Assembly (NCBI GenBank): GCA_965153355.1
Contig: OZ231128.1
Span: 52,390,001 to 52,454,000 of the forward strand
Source: Flaccisagitta enflata
Lineage: Eukaryota; Chaetognatha; Sagittoidea; Aphragmophora
Direction of reading: 5' to 3'
Length of the DNA stretch: 64,000 nucleotides
In this document: piece by piece, positions 41,101 to 52,200 of the stretch
Numbering within the stretch: the first letter of the stretch is position 1
Layout: every line of letters starts with the position of its first letter
The notes under the pieces: model-generated
What the model was told of the DNA's origin: nothing
The model's input: only the letters and a program-made list of their open reading frames with translations
Databases searched by the model: none
Position numbers and translations under genes: made by a program

Positions 41101-42783
41101 TTGAACTATTGAACTAATGAACCATTGAACTTTTGAACTATTAAACTATTGAACTTTTTAACAATTGAACTAATGAACGATTGAACTATTGAACTATTGA
41201 ACTATTGAACTATTGAACTATTGAACTATTGAACTATTGAACTATTGAACTATTGAACTATTGAACTTTTGAACTATTGAACTATTGAACTATTGAACTA
41301 ATGAACTATTAAACTAATGAACTATTGAACTATTGAACTATTGAACTATTGAACTAATGAATTATTGAACTTTTGAACTATTGAACTATTGAACTATTGA
41401 ACTATTGAACTATTGAACTATTGAACTATTGAACTATTGAACTACTGAACTATTGAACTATTGAACTATTGAACTATTGAACTATTGAACTTTTGTACTA
41501 CTGAACTATTGAACTATTGAACTTTTGAACTATTGAACTATTGAACTCTTGAACCACTGAACTATTGAACTATTGAACTATTGAACTAATGAATTATTGA
41601 ACTTTTGAACTATTGAACTATTGAACTATTGAACTATTGAACTACTGAACCATTGAACTATTGAACTATTGAACTATTGAACTATTGAACTACTTAACTA
41701 TTGAACTTTTGAACTTTTGAACTTTTGAACTATTGAACTATTGAACCACTGAACTATTGAACTATTGAACTATTGAACTAATGAACTATTGAACTTTTGA
41801 ACTATTGCACTATTAAACTATTGAACTTTTTAACAATTGAACTAATGAACGATTGAACTATTGAACTATTGAACTATTGAACTATTACACTGTTGAACTA
41901 CTGAACTATTGAACTATTGAACTTTTGAACTGGCGAACTATTGAACTGTTGAACTGTTGAACTATTGAACTGTTGAAACCTTGAACTACTGAGCTATTGA
42001 ACTATTGAAGTATTGAACTGAACTGTGAACTTTGTACTACTGAACTATTGAACTATTGAACTTTTGAACTATTGAACTATTGAACTATTGAACTATTGAA
42101 CTATTGAACTATTGAACTATTGAACTATTGAACTTTTGAACTATTGAACTATTGAACTATTGAACTATTGAACTATTGAACTATTGAACTATTGAACTAT
42201 TGAACTATTGAACTATTGAACTATTGAACTATTGAACTATTGAACTTTTGAACTTTTGAACTTTTGAACTATTGAACTATTGAACTATTGAACTATTGAA
42301 CTATTGAACTATTGAACTATTGAACTATTGAACTTTTGAACTATTGAACTATTGAACTATTGAACTAATGAACTATTGAACTATTGAACTATTGAACTAT
42401 TGAACTATTGACCTATTGAACTACTGAACTATTGAACTATTGAACTTTTGAACTATTGAACTATTGAACTATTGAACTATTGAACTATTGAACTAATGAA
42501 CTATTAAACTATTGAACTATTGAACTATTGAACTATTGAACTATTGAATTATTGAACTTTTGAACTATTGAACTATTGAACTATTGAACTGTTGAACTAA
42601 TGAACTATTAAACTAATGAACTAATGAACTATTGTTATATTGAACTTTTGAACTATTGAACTACTGAACCACTGAACTACTGAACTATTTAACTACTGAA
42701 CTATTGAACTATTGAACTATTGAACTTTTGAACTATTGAACTATTGAACTATTGAACTACTGAACTATTGAACTATTGAACTA
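38169..42783 (+). repeat. 8-bp satellite, ATTGAACT orientation
   Basis: About 4.6 kb. The first 200 bp after the switch are irregular (partial units, a non-satellite patch near 38362-38392); the rest is regular with point variants. It ends at the TA-CAGTTAAGC terminus at 42784. Confidence 0.98.
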
Positions 42784-43414
42784 CAGTTAAGCTTCACTAG
42801 AAGGCATCTCAAGGGACCGGTTGGTTTCATGCCTTCTAAGTGGGGTGCCTTATAGCCAAGCATGTATATTTCTGCACCATACCGAATACATAAAGTTCAA
42901 TTATGCTTTACTTATTCTATCTATTGGTTTGATACAAGATCAGATAGGCTTAGATGGATGCTTGGAAAATTAGAATGAGGTTTGAGGATTGGTCAAAGAA
43001 AAAAAGATGATAGCCTTTATCATACCACAGAGTTTCGTTGTGATGTCACTTTCATTTTAAAACTAGCATGGCAGCAACCATTTTTAGACCTGTTACCCTA
43101 AAGGCATAATTTGATTGAAAATGTCATATACACACAGACATGGCATCATCGATCTTTTGTTGGCATGGATTCATTGGCTTATCGACTTTTCACTCCTCTT
43201 CTTCTTCATCATCTCCCTCCTCTCCCTCCTCTCCCTCTATTTCACTTGATCTCCCCCTTTCTTTCACTTCCTCTTCATCATAATCATCAGGGCTCCCCTT
43301 CATCATCGGTATTCCTTTTCATTGTCATCGGTATTCCTCTTCATTGTCATTGGTATTCCTCTTCATCATCATCATTGCTCTTATCGGTTTTTCTTTTCCG
43401 TCTTTTTCCTTCTC
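42784..43414 (+). mobile_element. Second pogo/Tc1-like terminus and adjoining non-coding DNA
   Basis: TA then CAGTTAAGCTTCACTAGAAG, as at 3296. The inside differs apart from CCTTAT/AAGGC motifs. 43190-43390 is TC-rich low complexity with repeated TTCATCATC and ATTGTCATCGGTATTCCTCT. No gene supported; the open frame at 43111-43446 is low complexity and runs into the LTR. Confidence 0.4.
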
Positions 43415-43779
43415 AGTATGGAATAGGACTCCTTATACCCACTTGAAACACCCTAATATTAGAATATCCTTTATAAGAATATGAGGGACCCCTATTTAAT
43501 TTAGCAATTGACGTAATACACCACAAACTTTACAGATTTCTAATGCGGGTGATATATAAACGGAAATTTCTTTGGATTTTCAGTAAACCAAGAAATTCCA
43601 AAGAAATTTCGTCTTTCTTTCAGGTAAGAGAACATTAAGCGTACAGAATGCCCTTTATTTGTTGTTGTTTTATATATTTCATTGTTAATTTTATATGAAT
43701 GATAAAATTAAAGAGTAAACCAAGAAATTCCAAAGAAATTTCGTCTTTCTTTCAGTCCGTATGACTTCAATGTCATACT
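43415..43779 (+). repeat. 5' LTR of retrotransposon copy B
   Basis: 365 bp, AGTATGG...CATACT, apparently identical to 3550-3914 in reverse complement. Promoter-like TGACGTAA near 43509 and TATATAAA at 43553-43560. A donor-like CAGGTAAGAG near 43620 and a duplicated 40-bp block ending CTTTCTTTCAG (about 43581-43622 and 43714-43755). Confidence 0.95.
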
Positions 43780-44003
43780 TGGAGGCAGCGAGGTCTAGTA
43801 AAATCTGCGCGCCACAAGTGGCTATTCGGTCAATTGGGCAGGAGCCCCGGCGGCGTTTCTAGGAAAAGGGATTCGACGCGGGTCTCTCCCAAAACTCATC
43901 GATCATCGCGAAGCGGTATCGATCTACATTTAAACAGAAACATTATCGGCGGCTCTCGCCGTCAGTGGAAAAGCCGAGGTAGGATCTTCGACTTTTTTCC
44001 AAG
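43780..44003 (+). other. Primer-binding site and leader of copy B
   Basis: TGGAGGCAGCGAGGTC directly follows the LTR (one difference from element A). The leader matches 14879-15102 closely, including an ATG-less open frame. Confidence 0.65.
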
Positions 44004-45038
44004 ATGTCAACCCCAGAGGAGGTAACTACAAATGAGCTACTACAAGAGGTAGCAGACTTGTCAGCTCGAATATCGCAACTGAGACCTGGTGTTTCAGCCA
44101 CCATTTGGTGTCCAAAATGCTGGAGGCCTCCGTCACAGCACAAAGGTGGGTCGATAAAAGGATGTAAATCAAAAACGAAAATGCCAGTTGATCAATTCAC
44201 TCGTGAGTTATTACAACAGAGGAATAACCTAGTAAAATGTATACGGTCTGCAGATACTGAAGGCAGGCAATCAGAGGCGATTGATGCGCTACAAAATACA
44301 GTAGAGAGACAGGCCCAGACCATCGAGTCAAATCAAGAAAGGATTAGAAGTCTTCAGCAGACTAAACAAGTCATGTTACACCTGTTGCGCAATTTGAATG
44401 ACGCCTATCTAGCATTTATTACAGGCGGGAATGAGAATGAGATGAAAAGGATTTTCAAAGATGTTGACGACTTATTGGTATCACTTAACGCAGAATCAAA
44501 GTCTTCGAGTGAGAATGAAGATGATGATGATGGTGATGGTGAGGATGATGATGATGGGTGGGATCACACCGGGGATCGCACAACATGGCGCATTGATAAT
44601 GCAAGTATCGTTGCAGATGGCAACAGATTGTTCCCGGCAGATAACAACGACGCGGGAGCGACGGAGGCAGGAGCAATAGGCGGCGTTGGAGCAACGAAGA
44701 AAGTACATTTCTCTTTCTCACCCGTCTTGACTCGGTCGTCCAATTCGTCCAAGCAAGGCGCTGAGGCATCAGGTCAAGCGACTGGGATATCAGGTCAAAC
44801 GACTGGAACATCAGGTCAAACGACTGGAACATCAGGTCAGGCAGGAGTAGCATCCGGTCAAAGGATAGTGAATGGAATTTTGAGACCAGCGTCATCGAGA
44901 CAGAGTGGTGTGCGCGCACACAATTTCCACCCCATCTGCCAATACACACACAATTTCCACCCCATCTCCCAGTACACACACAATTTCCACCCCATCTCCC
45001 AACCCACCCTCAACGCCACAATATCCAGGGTTGTTTGA
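44004..45038 (+). pseudogene. gag N-terminal frame of copy B
   Basis: 344-residue frame from ATG 44004 (MSTPEEVTTNELLQEVADLS), about 95 percent like element A. It remains open through the region where A has its indel, with SGQTTGT repeats, showing the normal reading. It then loses the gag frame near 44915-44930, next to the ACACACAATTTCCACCCCAT direct repeats, and reads repeat-derived HNFHPIS peptides to a stop. Confidence 0.85.
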
Positions 45039-45241
45039 AAAACCAGGGGTGGTTCTCATATTTCCTAGAGGAGGAACTTTATGTGGAGGTGAAGCTGACG
45101 CTGATAGTGTTGTGAGGGCAGCGAAAATTGTGAACGTTGATTTCAAGGAAAATATGGATGCATTATTGTACTTGGAACAAAGACGTAAGCTAGTTGATCA
45201 GTTGTCTTGCTATTTTGTCGCTTGCCCTATGTTCACTCATT
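44905..45241 (+). pseudogene. gag continuation of copy B, truncated at assembly gap
   Basis: After the frame break the capsid-like part continues (HTISTPSP repeats, LFEKPGVVLIFPRGG, LYLEQRRKLVDQL) up to the N run. It matches element A nearly residue for residue. The sequence after the gap is unrelated, so the rest of copy B is missing from this assembly or never followed here. Confidence 0.85.
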
Positions 45242-45251
45242 NNNNNNNNNN
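45242..45251. other. Assembly gap (10 N)
   Basis: Ten N. The sequences on either side belong to different elements, so gap size and linkage are unreliable. Confidence 0.99.
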
Positions 45252-45252
45252 G

Positions 45253-45535
45253 ATCTTAAGACTTCATTTTTCAAGCTTTTAACCTATTTTATTCAATCGG
45301 GCAAAACATTCTTTGTAATTTTTTCAAAAAATCGGCTTAATTGGATCATTTTTAAAGGTTTTACAGATACATTTGGTAAATAAAAATTATGCAAATCAAT
45401 TTTTAGGCAAAACTTAAAATGGCCATAAAACCTGTAAAAATAAACTGATTAAGCCAATTTTTTTTTCAAAAGTATTCAAAAATTTTCACCCGACCTATCA
45501 AAATAGGTTAGAACTTTGAAAGATGAAGTCTTGAT
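45253..45535. repeat. About 280-bp foldback sequence next to the gap
   Basis: 45256-45304 (AAGACTTCATTTTTCAAGC, AACCTATTTT, CGGG) pairs with 45486-45530 (CCCGACCTATCAAAATAGGT, TTTGAAAGATGAAGTCTT). A second inner pairing involves CGGCTTAAT and GATTAAGCC. Confidence 0.65.
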
Positions 45536-45597
45536 GGTACAATTGCACAATCATCTGTGATCTTTTGTTTTCAAGACTTTTTAAGCGTTTTTTTAAA

Positions 45598-45690
45598 TTA
45601 GGGTTAGGGGTGGGTTTAGGGTTAGGGTTGGGGATAGTTTTAGGGTAAGGGTTAGGGACAGGGTAAACTTTAGGGCTAAGGGTTGGTTGG
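45598..45690. repeat. Degenerate TTAGGG-like interstitial repeat
   Basis: GGGTTAGGGGTGGGTTTAGG, GTTAGGGTTGGGG and GGGTAAGGGTTAGGGACAGG: about 10 irregular TTAGGG-like units. Short relatives occur as ACCCCTAACCCTAA at 47695. Confidence 0.6.
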
Positions 45691-45884
45691 GTTTAATGTA
45701 TTACGGCCCAAAGCTATTCGAATTCAATTCGCTCTGGTGGAGGATTCGGAAATAAAAACAAAATCGTACAGGGAATCATTCATTTTGTCTGTCTTGATGA
45801 GTTCAAGTTGCAAGCTAAAGTTTAAGAGATGCAAAATTTTCACTTAATATAGCAACCTTTAATCATCGTAGATCTAAAATATTA

Positions 45885-45950
45885 TAAAATATAAATAAAA
45901 TTATCGTAGATCTAAAATATTATAAAATATAAATAAAATTAAGATACTTA
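45885..45950. repeat. Tandem duplication of about 43 bp
   Basis: TCGTAGATCTAAAATATTAT with AAAATATAAATAAAATTA occurs twice in direct tandem. Confidence 0.85.
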
Positions 45951-46069
45951 AAATCTATCCTCCAGTCTAGGTCGTCATTGCTCCCATCGTATTGTAGTTA
46001 TATAGTGACACCCTCACAAAAAATCTAAGGTTCTCTTACGCAATCACGATCTCACTCAAATCCCCTACT

Positions 46070-46266
46070 GCGCCGAAGTTCCCTACTGAAGTCGTGTGCG
46101 GGTGGGCAGGGGCAGTGATGAAACATGTAAACTCAAGCATTTGAACAGGAGCAGTAACGCAAAAGACGCCTGAAAATGCCAAAAACGCTAAAGAAGCTAA
46201 CAGCGGCCAACAAACCAACCGACCAACGGGTTGCGGGTTGTAGTCACGAGCACGCGACTAAAAATT
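46070..46266 (+). repeat. GTCGCGTG-palindrome dispersed repeat, copy 1
   Basis: Reads GTCGTGTGCGGGTGGGCAGG, GGCAGTG, CAGGAGCAGT, AACGCTAAAG, CCAACCGACC, then GTAGTCACGAGCACGCGACTAAAAAT. The module order is shared with the copies below. No ORF; A-rich centre. Confidence 0.75.
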
Positions 46267-46292
46267 TCATCGTTCAGATCTCGGAAACTTAC

Positions 46293-46470
46293 GATTTTTA
46301 GTAGCATACTACCCGACTCTACACCCCGCTTTGTCCGTCAGTCTGTTGGTTGGTTGATCCCCATTTTACTTTTTTGGCGTTTTTGAGCTCACTGCTCCTA
46401 CCCACTTACCCGTGACCTTCTCCATCACAGCCCCTGCAGGGTAGCCGTGTATCCGGCATTGTTCCCATTA
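46293..46470 (-). repeat. GTCGCGTG-palindrome dispersed repeat, copy 2
   Basis: Inverted: TTTTTAGTAGCATACTACCC, CTCTACACCCCGCTTTGTCC, CTGCTCCTACCCAC, GGGTAGCCGTGTATCCGGC. The palindromic end has become AGTAGCATACTACC. Confidence 0.75.
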
Positions 46471-46554
46471 ACCACCCAAAGTCGTTCATGCGAATAATGG
46501 CGCTTTACGAAACGCAAGCGAATGAAAGTTTTCACTTCATCATGCAACTAAGAA

Positions 46555-46749
46555 CAAGGGCGAATACACGGCTACCCCAGTCGCGTGCGGGTAGGCAGGA
46601 GCAGTGCTGGAGAAAGTCATCAGAGCATTTGGGCAGGAGCAGTAGGCTCAAAAAGCTAAAAAACGCTGAAAAAGTTATAAGGGGACCAACTGAACGACCG
46701 ACAGACCGACATAGCGGTGTGTAGAGTCGCGTAGCACGCGCCTAAAAAT
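46555..46749 (+). repeat. GTCGCGTG-palindrome dispersed repeat, copy 3
   Basis: ATACACGGCTACCCCAGTCG, CGTGCGGGTAGGCAGGAGCA, CGACCGACAGACCGACATAG, then GTGTAGAGTCGCGTAGCACG and CGCCTAAAAA. Confidence 0.8.
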
Positions 46750-46980
46750 GAGCGTCAGATATCAATAACGTGGAGCAGAACCAAGCTCCATTCTTGAAAG
46801 ATAATTTTGTGTAAAATGCCAATGAAATCCTTGTCCATCTTTCCTCTCGGATTCTCATTCACGAATTGTCCGATTTTGATGTATTGCTTTGTTTTACATT
46901 CTTTTTGGGTCAGCACCATTAGTACGTATGGATTAGACAGCTCCGGCAGCCGGACTCTTAAGGTCGAGAAAATGACAAGT

Positions 46981-46984
<4 letters not shown>

Positions 46985-47070
<86 letters not shown>
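46985..47070. repeat. (GA)n microsatellite
   Basis: Uninterrupted GA dinucleotides of about 85 bp. Confidence 0.97.
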
Positions 47071-47073
<3 letters not shown>

Positions 47074-47713
47074 CAGCAAAACGCGCTTTAATTTGAGGCC
47101 AAGAAAATATCAATTATTGCAAAATTAGGCTAAATATATGAAGAGGAGTCAATATTCCGGGTAATTTTCCCAATCTCTAGACAGTCAGTCTCAATTCTGC
47201 ATTAATCCATAAAACGTATCTCAACATAATTCGGCACACCAAAACTTTTCCCAACATAATCAGGGCATATTTCGGTATATCGAAGTTGTTGCTTTTGTAA
47301 AATATTAATTCCAACGCCGATTGTCTTGTTTACGACGCACTGAAATTTAAGTAAGAGGAGTTTACCCAGAGGACAAAGATACCATTCACTTTACTATTTT
47401 TGCATAGGTCAATGCTTGTGTTGTTTTTTTTTTTTGTACTTAAATGTGTAAACTTACACGAGAAAACCGATCTGTTTCTGTCAAATGACAAAAATGCAAA
47501 AAGATTGAAGGAAATTCGATTTTGATGAGACTAAAAAGTGAAAAAAGTAATGACAATCGGTCTTTATTGACTTTTTACTGATTTTTTCACTTAAACAGAC
47601 GTGTATATAGTTGAGTTGTGGGGGGGAAAAGAAATGACAGGGTTTGGAGATGGGAAAAAAATCAAAAGCTTGAAAAAAAGAAAATTTAGAACCCACCCCT
47701 AACCCTAATTTAA

Positions 47714-47903
47714 CAAGGCCGGATACACGGCTACCGAAGTCGCGTGCGGGTGGGCAGGGGCCATATCTGAGGTCACTAGACCATTTGGGCAGGAGCAGTG
47801 AGGTCAAAGAAATAAAATCATAAAAAAAAGTAAAACGTGACCAACCAACTGACGGACGGACCGACAAAGCAGGTTGTAGAGTCGCGTGCACGCGATTAAA
47901 AAG
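47714..47903 (+). repeat. GTCGCGTG-palindrome dispersed repeat, copy 4
   Basis: Best-preserved copy: AAGGCCGGATACACGGCTAC, then CGCGTGCGGGTGGGCAGGGG, CATTTGGGCAGGAGCAGTGA, an A-rich centre, CCAACCAACTGACGGACGGA, GTTGTAGAGTCGCGTGCACG then CGATTAAAAA (palindrome GTCGCGTGCACGCGA(T/C)). Confidence 0.85.
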
Positions 47904-48049
47904 CCTGAGAAACGTAAGACTTCATACAACCATTCATTTATACCATAGACGAAAGTCATAATTCGATGTACCAAAATATGCCCAGATAATCAAAGTTGCT
48001 TTATCTCGTAACATGATGAGATATGGATGAATGCTTGATGGGATCATAA

Positions 48050-48203
48050 CAAGGCCGGATACACGGCAATCCAGTCGCGGATGGTTGGGCAGGAGCAGTA
48101 ATGCAAAACCCGCTCGGAAATCAAAAATATGACGGACGGACGGACCAACCTACCTACCAACCGACACGGCAAGGTGTAGTCGCGTGTCCCTGACTAAAAA
48201 TAT
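48050..48203 (+). repeat. GTCGCGTG-palindrome dispersed repeat, copy 5
   Basis: AAGGCCGGATACACGGCAAT, GGGCAGGAGCAGTAATGC, GACGGACGGACGGACCAACC, GTGTAGTCGCGTGTCCCTGA then CTAAAAAT. Shorter centre than copy 4. Confidence 0.75.
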
Positions 48204-48398
48204 CTCGTCGTCAAGGTAATCATAGAATGGCCGGCACACGAGCCTAGAGCCTTGCGGCTACCCTGCCAAAATAAAATATTCAAAGACAAAAATGTTGCAC
48301 GCTCATTGGCGGATCGCTGGCACCGCTACTTATGATTAAAGCTATCTGCATATCAGGAAATTTTCTCCTCAAAACCAGATATAGATTTACTTTTTTTA

Positions 48399-48595
48399 AG
48401 TCCCGTGCACGCGACTTTACACCCCGCTTTGTCCGCCCGTCCGTCGGTCGGTTGGTCACACTTTATTTTTTTTTTGCTTTTTAATTTTTATTCTTGGACC
48501 TTACTGCTCTTGTCCAAATGGTCTAGTGATCTCAAATATGGCCCCTGCCCACCCGCACGCAACTTGGGTAGCCATTTATCCGGCCTTGTTTATGT
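48399..48595 (-). repeat. GTCGCGTG-palindrome dispersed repeat, copy 6
   Basis: Inverted: TCCCGTGCACGCGACTTTAC, ACCCCGCTTTGTCCGCC, (CCGTCGGTCGGTTGGTCAC), CTGCTCTTGTCCAAATGGTC, CCCCTGCCCACCCGCACGC, TTATCCGGCCTTGTT. Confidence 0.85.
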
Positions 48596-48810
48596 AATTT
48601 CTTATACCTTGTCCAAGAAATTCTGCAAATTCTAAAAAAAAAATCAACTAAACATTTTCTGTGTTTTTATCTGCCCCCTCGCACATCTATACGAGGTGGT
48701 GTCCGTTTGTCGGTCGGTCAGTTGGTCACGCAATTCTAAAATTGCTCACAATGACTGATCCTAACATCTTTCTTCATTGTTACTAACTCTTATGCCTACC
48801 CGAATTAATT

Positions 48811-48880
48811 TTCATTCATTCATTCATTCATTCATTCATTCATTCATTCATTCATTCATTCATTCATTCATTCATTCAAA
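48811..48880. repeat. (ATTC)n microsatellite
   Basis: About 17 perfect ATTC units. Confidence 0.97.
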
Positions 48881-48897
48881 CCATTCATTCACACATT

Positions 48898-48985
48898 TTT
48901 AGTCGCTCTGTTGATAAAGTGCTGAGCTTGAAAGAAGCAATTTCTTTCTTTTCAGAGTCGCAGGTTTAAATCCAGAGGGATGTTG
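48898..48985 (+). repeat. tRNA-like (SINE-type) sequence
   Basis: TCGCTCTGTTGATAAAGTGC resembles a Pol III A box/D arm with three mismatches, and CAGGTTTAAATCC about 55 nt later resembles a B box/T arm. It does not fold into a full tRNA that I can verify; a tRNA-derived SINE head is the likelier reading. Confidence 0.35.
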
Positions 48986-49053
48986 CACTTTTTTGTCCCA
49001 CGGCAATCAGATCCGTGGGACTATGTGATGGACCTGATCGTGTAGTCTGTTTG

Positions 49054-49175
49054 TTATAATTTTATTTCTTTGACCTCACTGCTCCTGCCCAAAATGTCTA
49101 ATGACCTCAAACATTGCCCCTACTCATCCACACGCGACTTCGGTAGCCGCGTATCCGGTCTTATTGATCAACGAG
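49054..49175 (-). repeat. GTCGCGTG-palindrome dispersed repeat, copy 7 (partial)
   Basis: Inverted 5' half only: TGACCTCACTGCTCCTGCCC, CCCCTACTCATCCACACGCG, CTTCGGTAGCCGCGTATCCG. Confidence 0.75.
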
Positions 49176-49203
49176 GCGCACATATTGGTCAAAACTGTGC
49201 CAT

Positions 49204-49213
49204 NNNNNNNNNN
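49204..49213. other. Assembly gap (10 N)
   Basis: Ten N. The 1.12-kb array starts immediately to the right, so its true left end is unknown. Confidence 0.99.
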
Positions 49214-52200
49214 TGCCCCTATCTAACCTGCCAGTCATGTCTTGTCGTTTGTCATATCCTTGCATATGGTGCCCTGTATCATCTCGTCCAATGTTGCCAG
49301 CATTGGGAATTCTCTGCTTGATAGTCAAGGTGCTTCTTCCAACTAACCAAAGGAACCAACTGGAACATCGATTATCAAGCAGGAATCCAACCAACCACCT
49401 CCCCTATTACCGGCAACCTGTCCAAGACTCCTCATGGTCACCATACTTTTGACTAACCAGGCTCAGGGCTGCTTGACTTTTTGGATGAGCTGCTTCTACC
49501 AAAGCTGAGCCACGGCTATCGCAGACCACATATTGCACTTGGGCCACGAGCCAGAAGCCTTTTAAGCTTGATCAGTTACCTAAATTACCCTTCTGCACCC
49601 ACATTTAGCATATCATTCTCCTTCTTATGTCCTTTTTCACCGTTTTTTATTATTTTTTACCTATTTTCTTAACTATTCCAGAAGTTTTTAACTGGCTGGA
49701 TAGATTTTCTAAAAATTTGCATAGGGTGAGACATTAATGAAGGCTGCCTCCATGTGCAAAAATCTCTGGCACTTTTGAGCACTTTTTGGGGGTGCTGTTG
49801 GTCAAAAACTGGACATTTTGGTCCTTTTTCACCTTTTTATATCATTTTTTACCTATTTTCTTAACTATTCCACAATTTTTAACTGGCTGAATGGATTTTA
49901 ATTTTGCATGGGGTTAGACATTGATAAAAGCCACCCATGCGAAATCCTGGACATTTTTCAGCATTTGGGTGCTACACAAAAACTGAGCACAGGAACTCTG
50001 CGCATGCCCTTTGCATCTGGCTTTTTTAAGGCTTTTGTTTTAAAGAAAAGAATTTAGCTCTTTGAAACTACATTCATTTCTCACTAAGTGGAAAAAGCAT
50101 AGAAGCAATATCAGATTTAAGCTAGAAAAATACTTAAGATGGGTAAGTATCCTGATTTCTGCCAGTGCACCAAAACCAAAATTTTTTTTTGTTTTTTGTT
50201 TGTTTTTTGTAATTTTTTTTTTTGGTTTTATTTTTTTTATTTTTTAGGTTTATAGTAGATTTGGGTATCTATGTGGCAACGTCAGGTGGCCAGGCTATTT
50301 TACTTTCTCACACGTCTCAGGGAGCGACCTGCCCCATCTCCACCCCAAGCAAATGTCTTGTCGTTTTTGTCACATCCATGTATATGGTGCCTGTATCCTT
50401 CCTCAATCGTCCAATGTTGCCAGATTTGGGAATTCTCTGCTTGATAGTCAAGGTGCTTCTTCCAACTAACCAAAGGAACCAATTGGAACATCGATCATCT
50501 GGCAGGAATCTAACCAACCACCTCCCCTATTACCGGCAACCTGTCCAAGATTCCTCATGGTCACCATACTTTTTACCAACTAGCTCAGGCTGCTTGACTT
50601 TTGGATGAGTCCGGCTTCTTACCACGGAGCCACTCCTACCCCCTGATGACCTATGGTTTTTTGTAGTTTTTGCTTGATCAGGTTACCTAAATTACTCCTT
50701 CTTCTGCACCCATATTTAGTGATATCATTCACTTCTTGTGTCCTTTTTCACCGTTTTTTATCATTTTTTACCTATTTTCTTAACTATTCTACAGTTTTTA
50801 ACTGGCTGGATAGATTTTTCTAAAATTTGCATAGGGTGAGACATCAATGCTGCTGCTCTCCATGCAAACTTGGCACTTTTGAGCACTTTTGGGGGTGCTG
50901 TTGGTCAAACCGGACATTTTGGCCCTTTTTTTCACCGTTTTTATATCATTTTTTACCTATTTTCTTAATCATTCTTCAATTTTTAACTGGCTGAATGGAT
51001 TTTTTTTTAAATTTGCATAAGTTAGATATTGATAAAGCCACCTCCATGCAAAACTTGACATTTTTCGACATTTTGGGGGTGCTAATACAAAAATCGAGCA
51101 CAGGAACTTCTCTATGCATGCCCTTGCATCTGCTTTTCTGGCTTTTTTTGCTTTTGTTTTAAAGGTGCCACTCTAGCCTTTGAAACCATATCTGATTTCC
51201 TCACTAAGTGGAAAAGGATAGAAGTACATCAGATTTAAGCTAGAACAATACTTAAGATGGGTAAGTATCCTGATTTCTGCCAGTGCACCAAAACCAAAAT
51301 TTTTTTTTGTTTTTTTGTTTGTTTTTTTGTAATTTTTTTTTGGTTTTTTATTTTTTCATTTTTTTAGGGGTTTAGGGTGCAGATTTGGGTATCTTGAGGG
51401 TAGGCAATCGCTCAGGTGGCCAGGCTGAGCCATTCTCTACGCCTCAGGGAGCGATCTGCCCCTATCTAACCTGCCAGTCATGTCTTGTCGTTTGTCACAT
51501 CCGTTGCATATGGTGCCCTGTATCCTCTCGTCCAATGTTGCCAGCATTGGGAATTCTCTGCTTGATAGTCAAGGTGCTTCTTCCAACTAACCAAAGGAAC
51601 CAACTGGAACATCGATTATCAAGCAGGAATCCAACCAACCACCTCCCCTATTACCGGCAACCTGTCCAAGATTCCTCATGGTCACCATACTTTTTACTAA
51701 CCAGGCTCAGGGCTGCTTGACTTTTGGATGAGTCAAGCTTCTTACCACTGAGCCACTCCTACCCCCTGATGACCTATGGTTTTTAGAAGCCTTTTAAGCT
51801 TGATCAGTTACCTAAATTACCCTTCTGCACCCATATTTAGCATATCATTCACCTTCTTGTGTCCTTTTTCACCGTTTTTTATCATTTTTTACCTATTTTC
51901 TTAACTATTCCACAGTTTTTAACTGGCTGGATGGATTTTTCTAAAAATTTGCATAGGGTGAGACATTAATAAAGGCTGCCTCCATGCAAAATCCTGGCAC
52001 TTTTTGAGCGTTTTTGGGGGTGCTGTTGGTCAAAAACTGGACATTTTGGTCCTTTTTCACCGTTTTATATCATTTTTTACCTATTTTCTTAACTATTCCA
52101 CAATTTTTAACTGGCTGAATGGATTTTTTTTTAAATTTGCATGGGGTTAGACATTGATAAAAGCCACCTCCATGCAAAATCCTGGCATTTTTTGAGCATT

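Noticed and set aside
43111-43446. 111-residue ORF before LTR B
   Set aside because: TC-rich low complexity that runs into the LTR; no domain.
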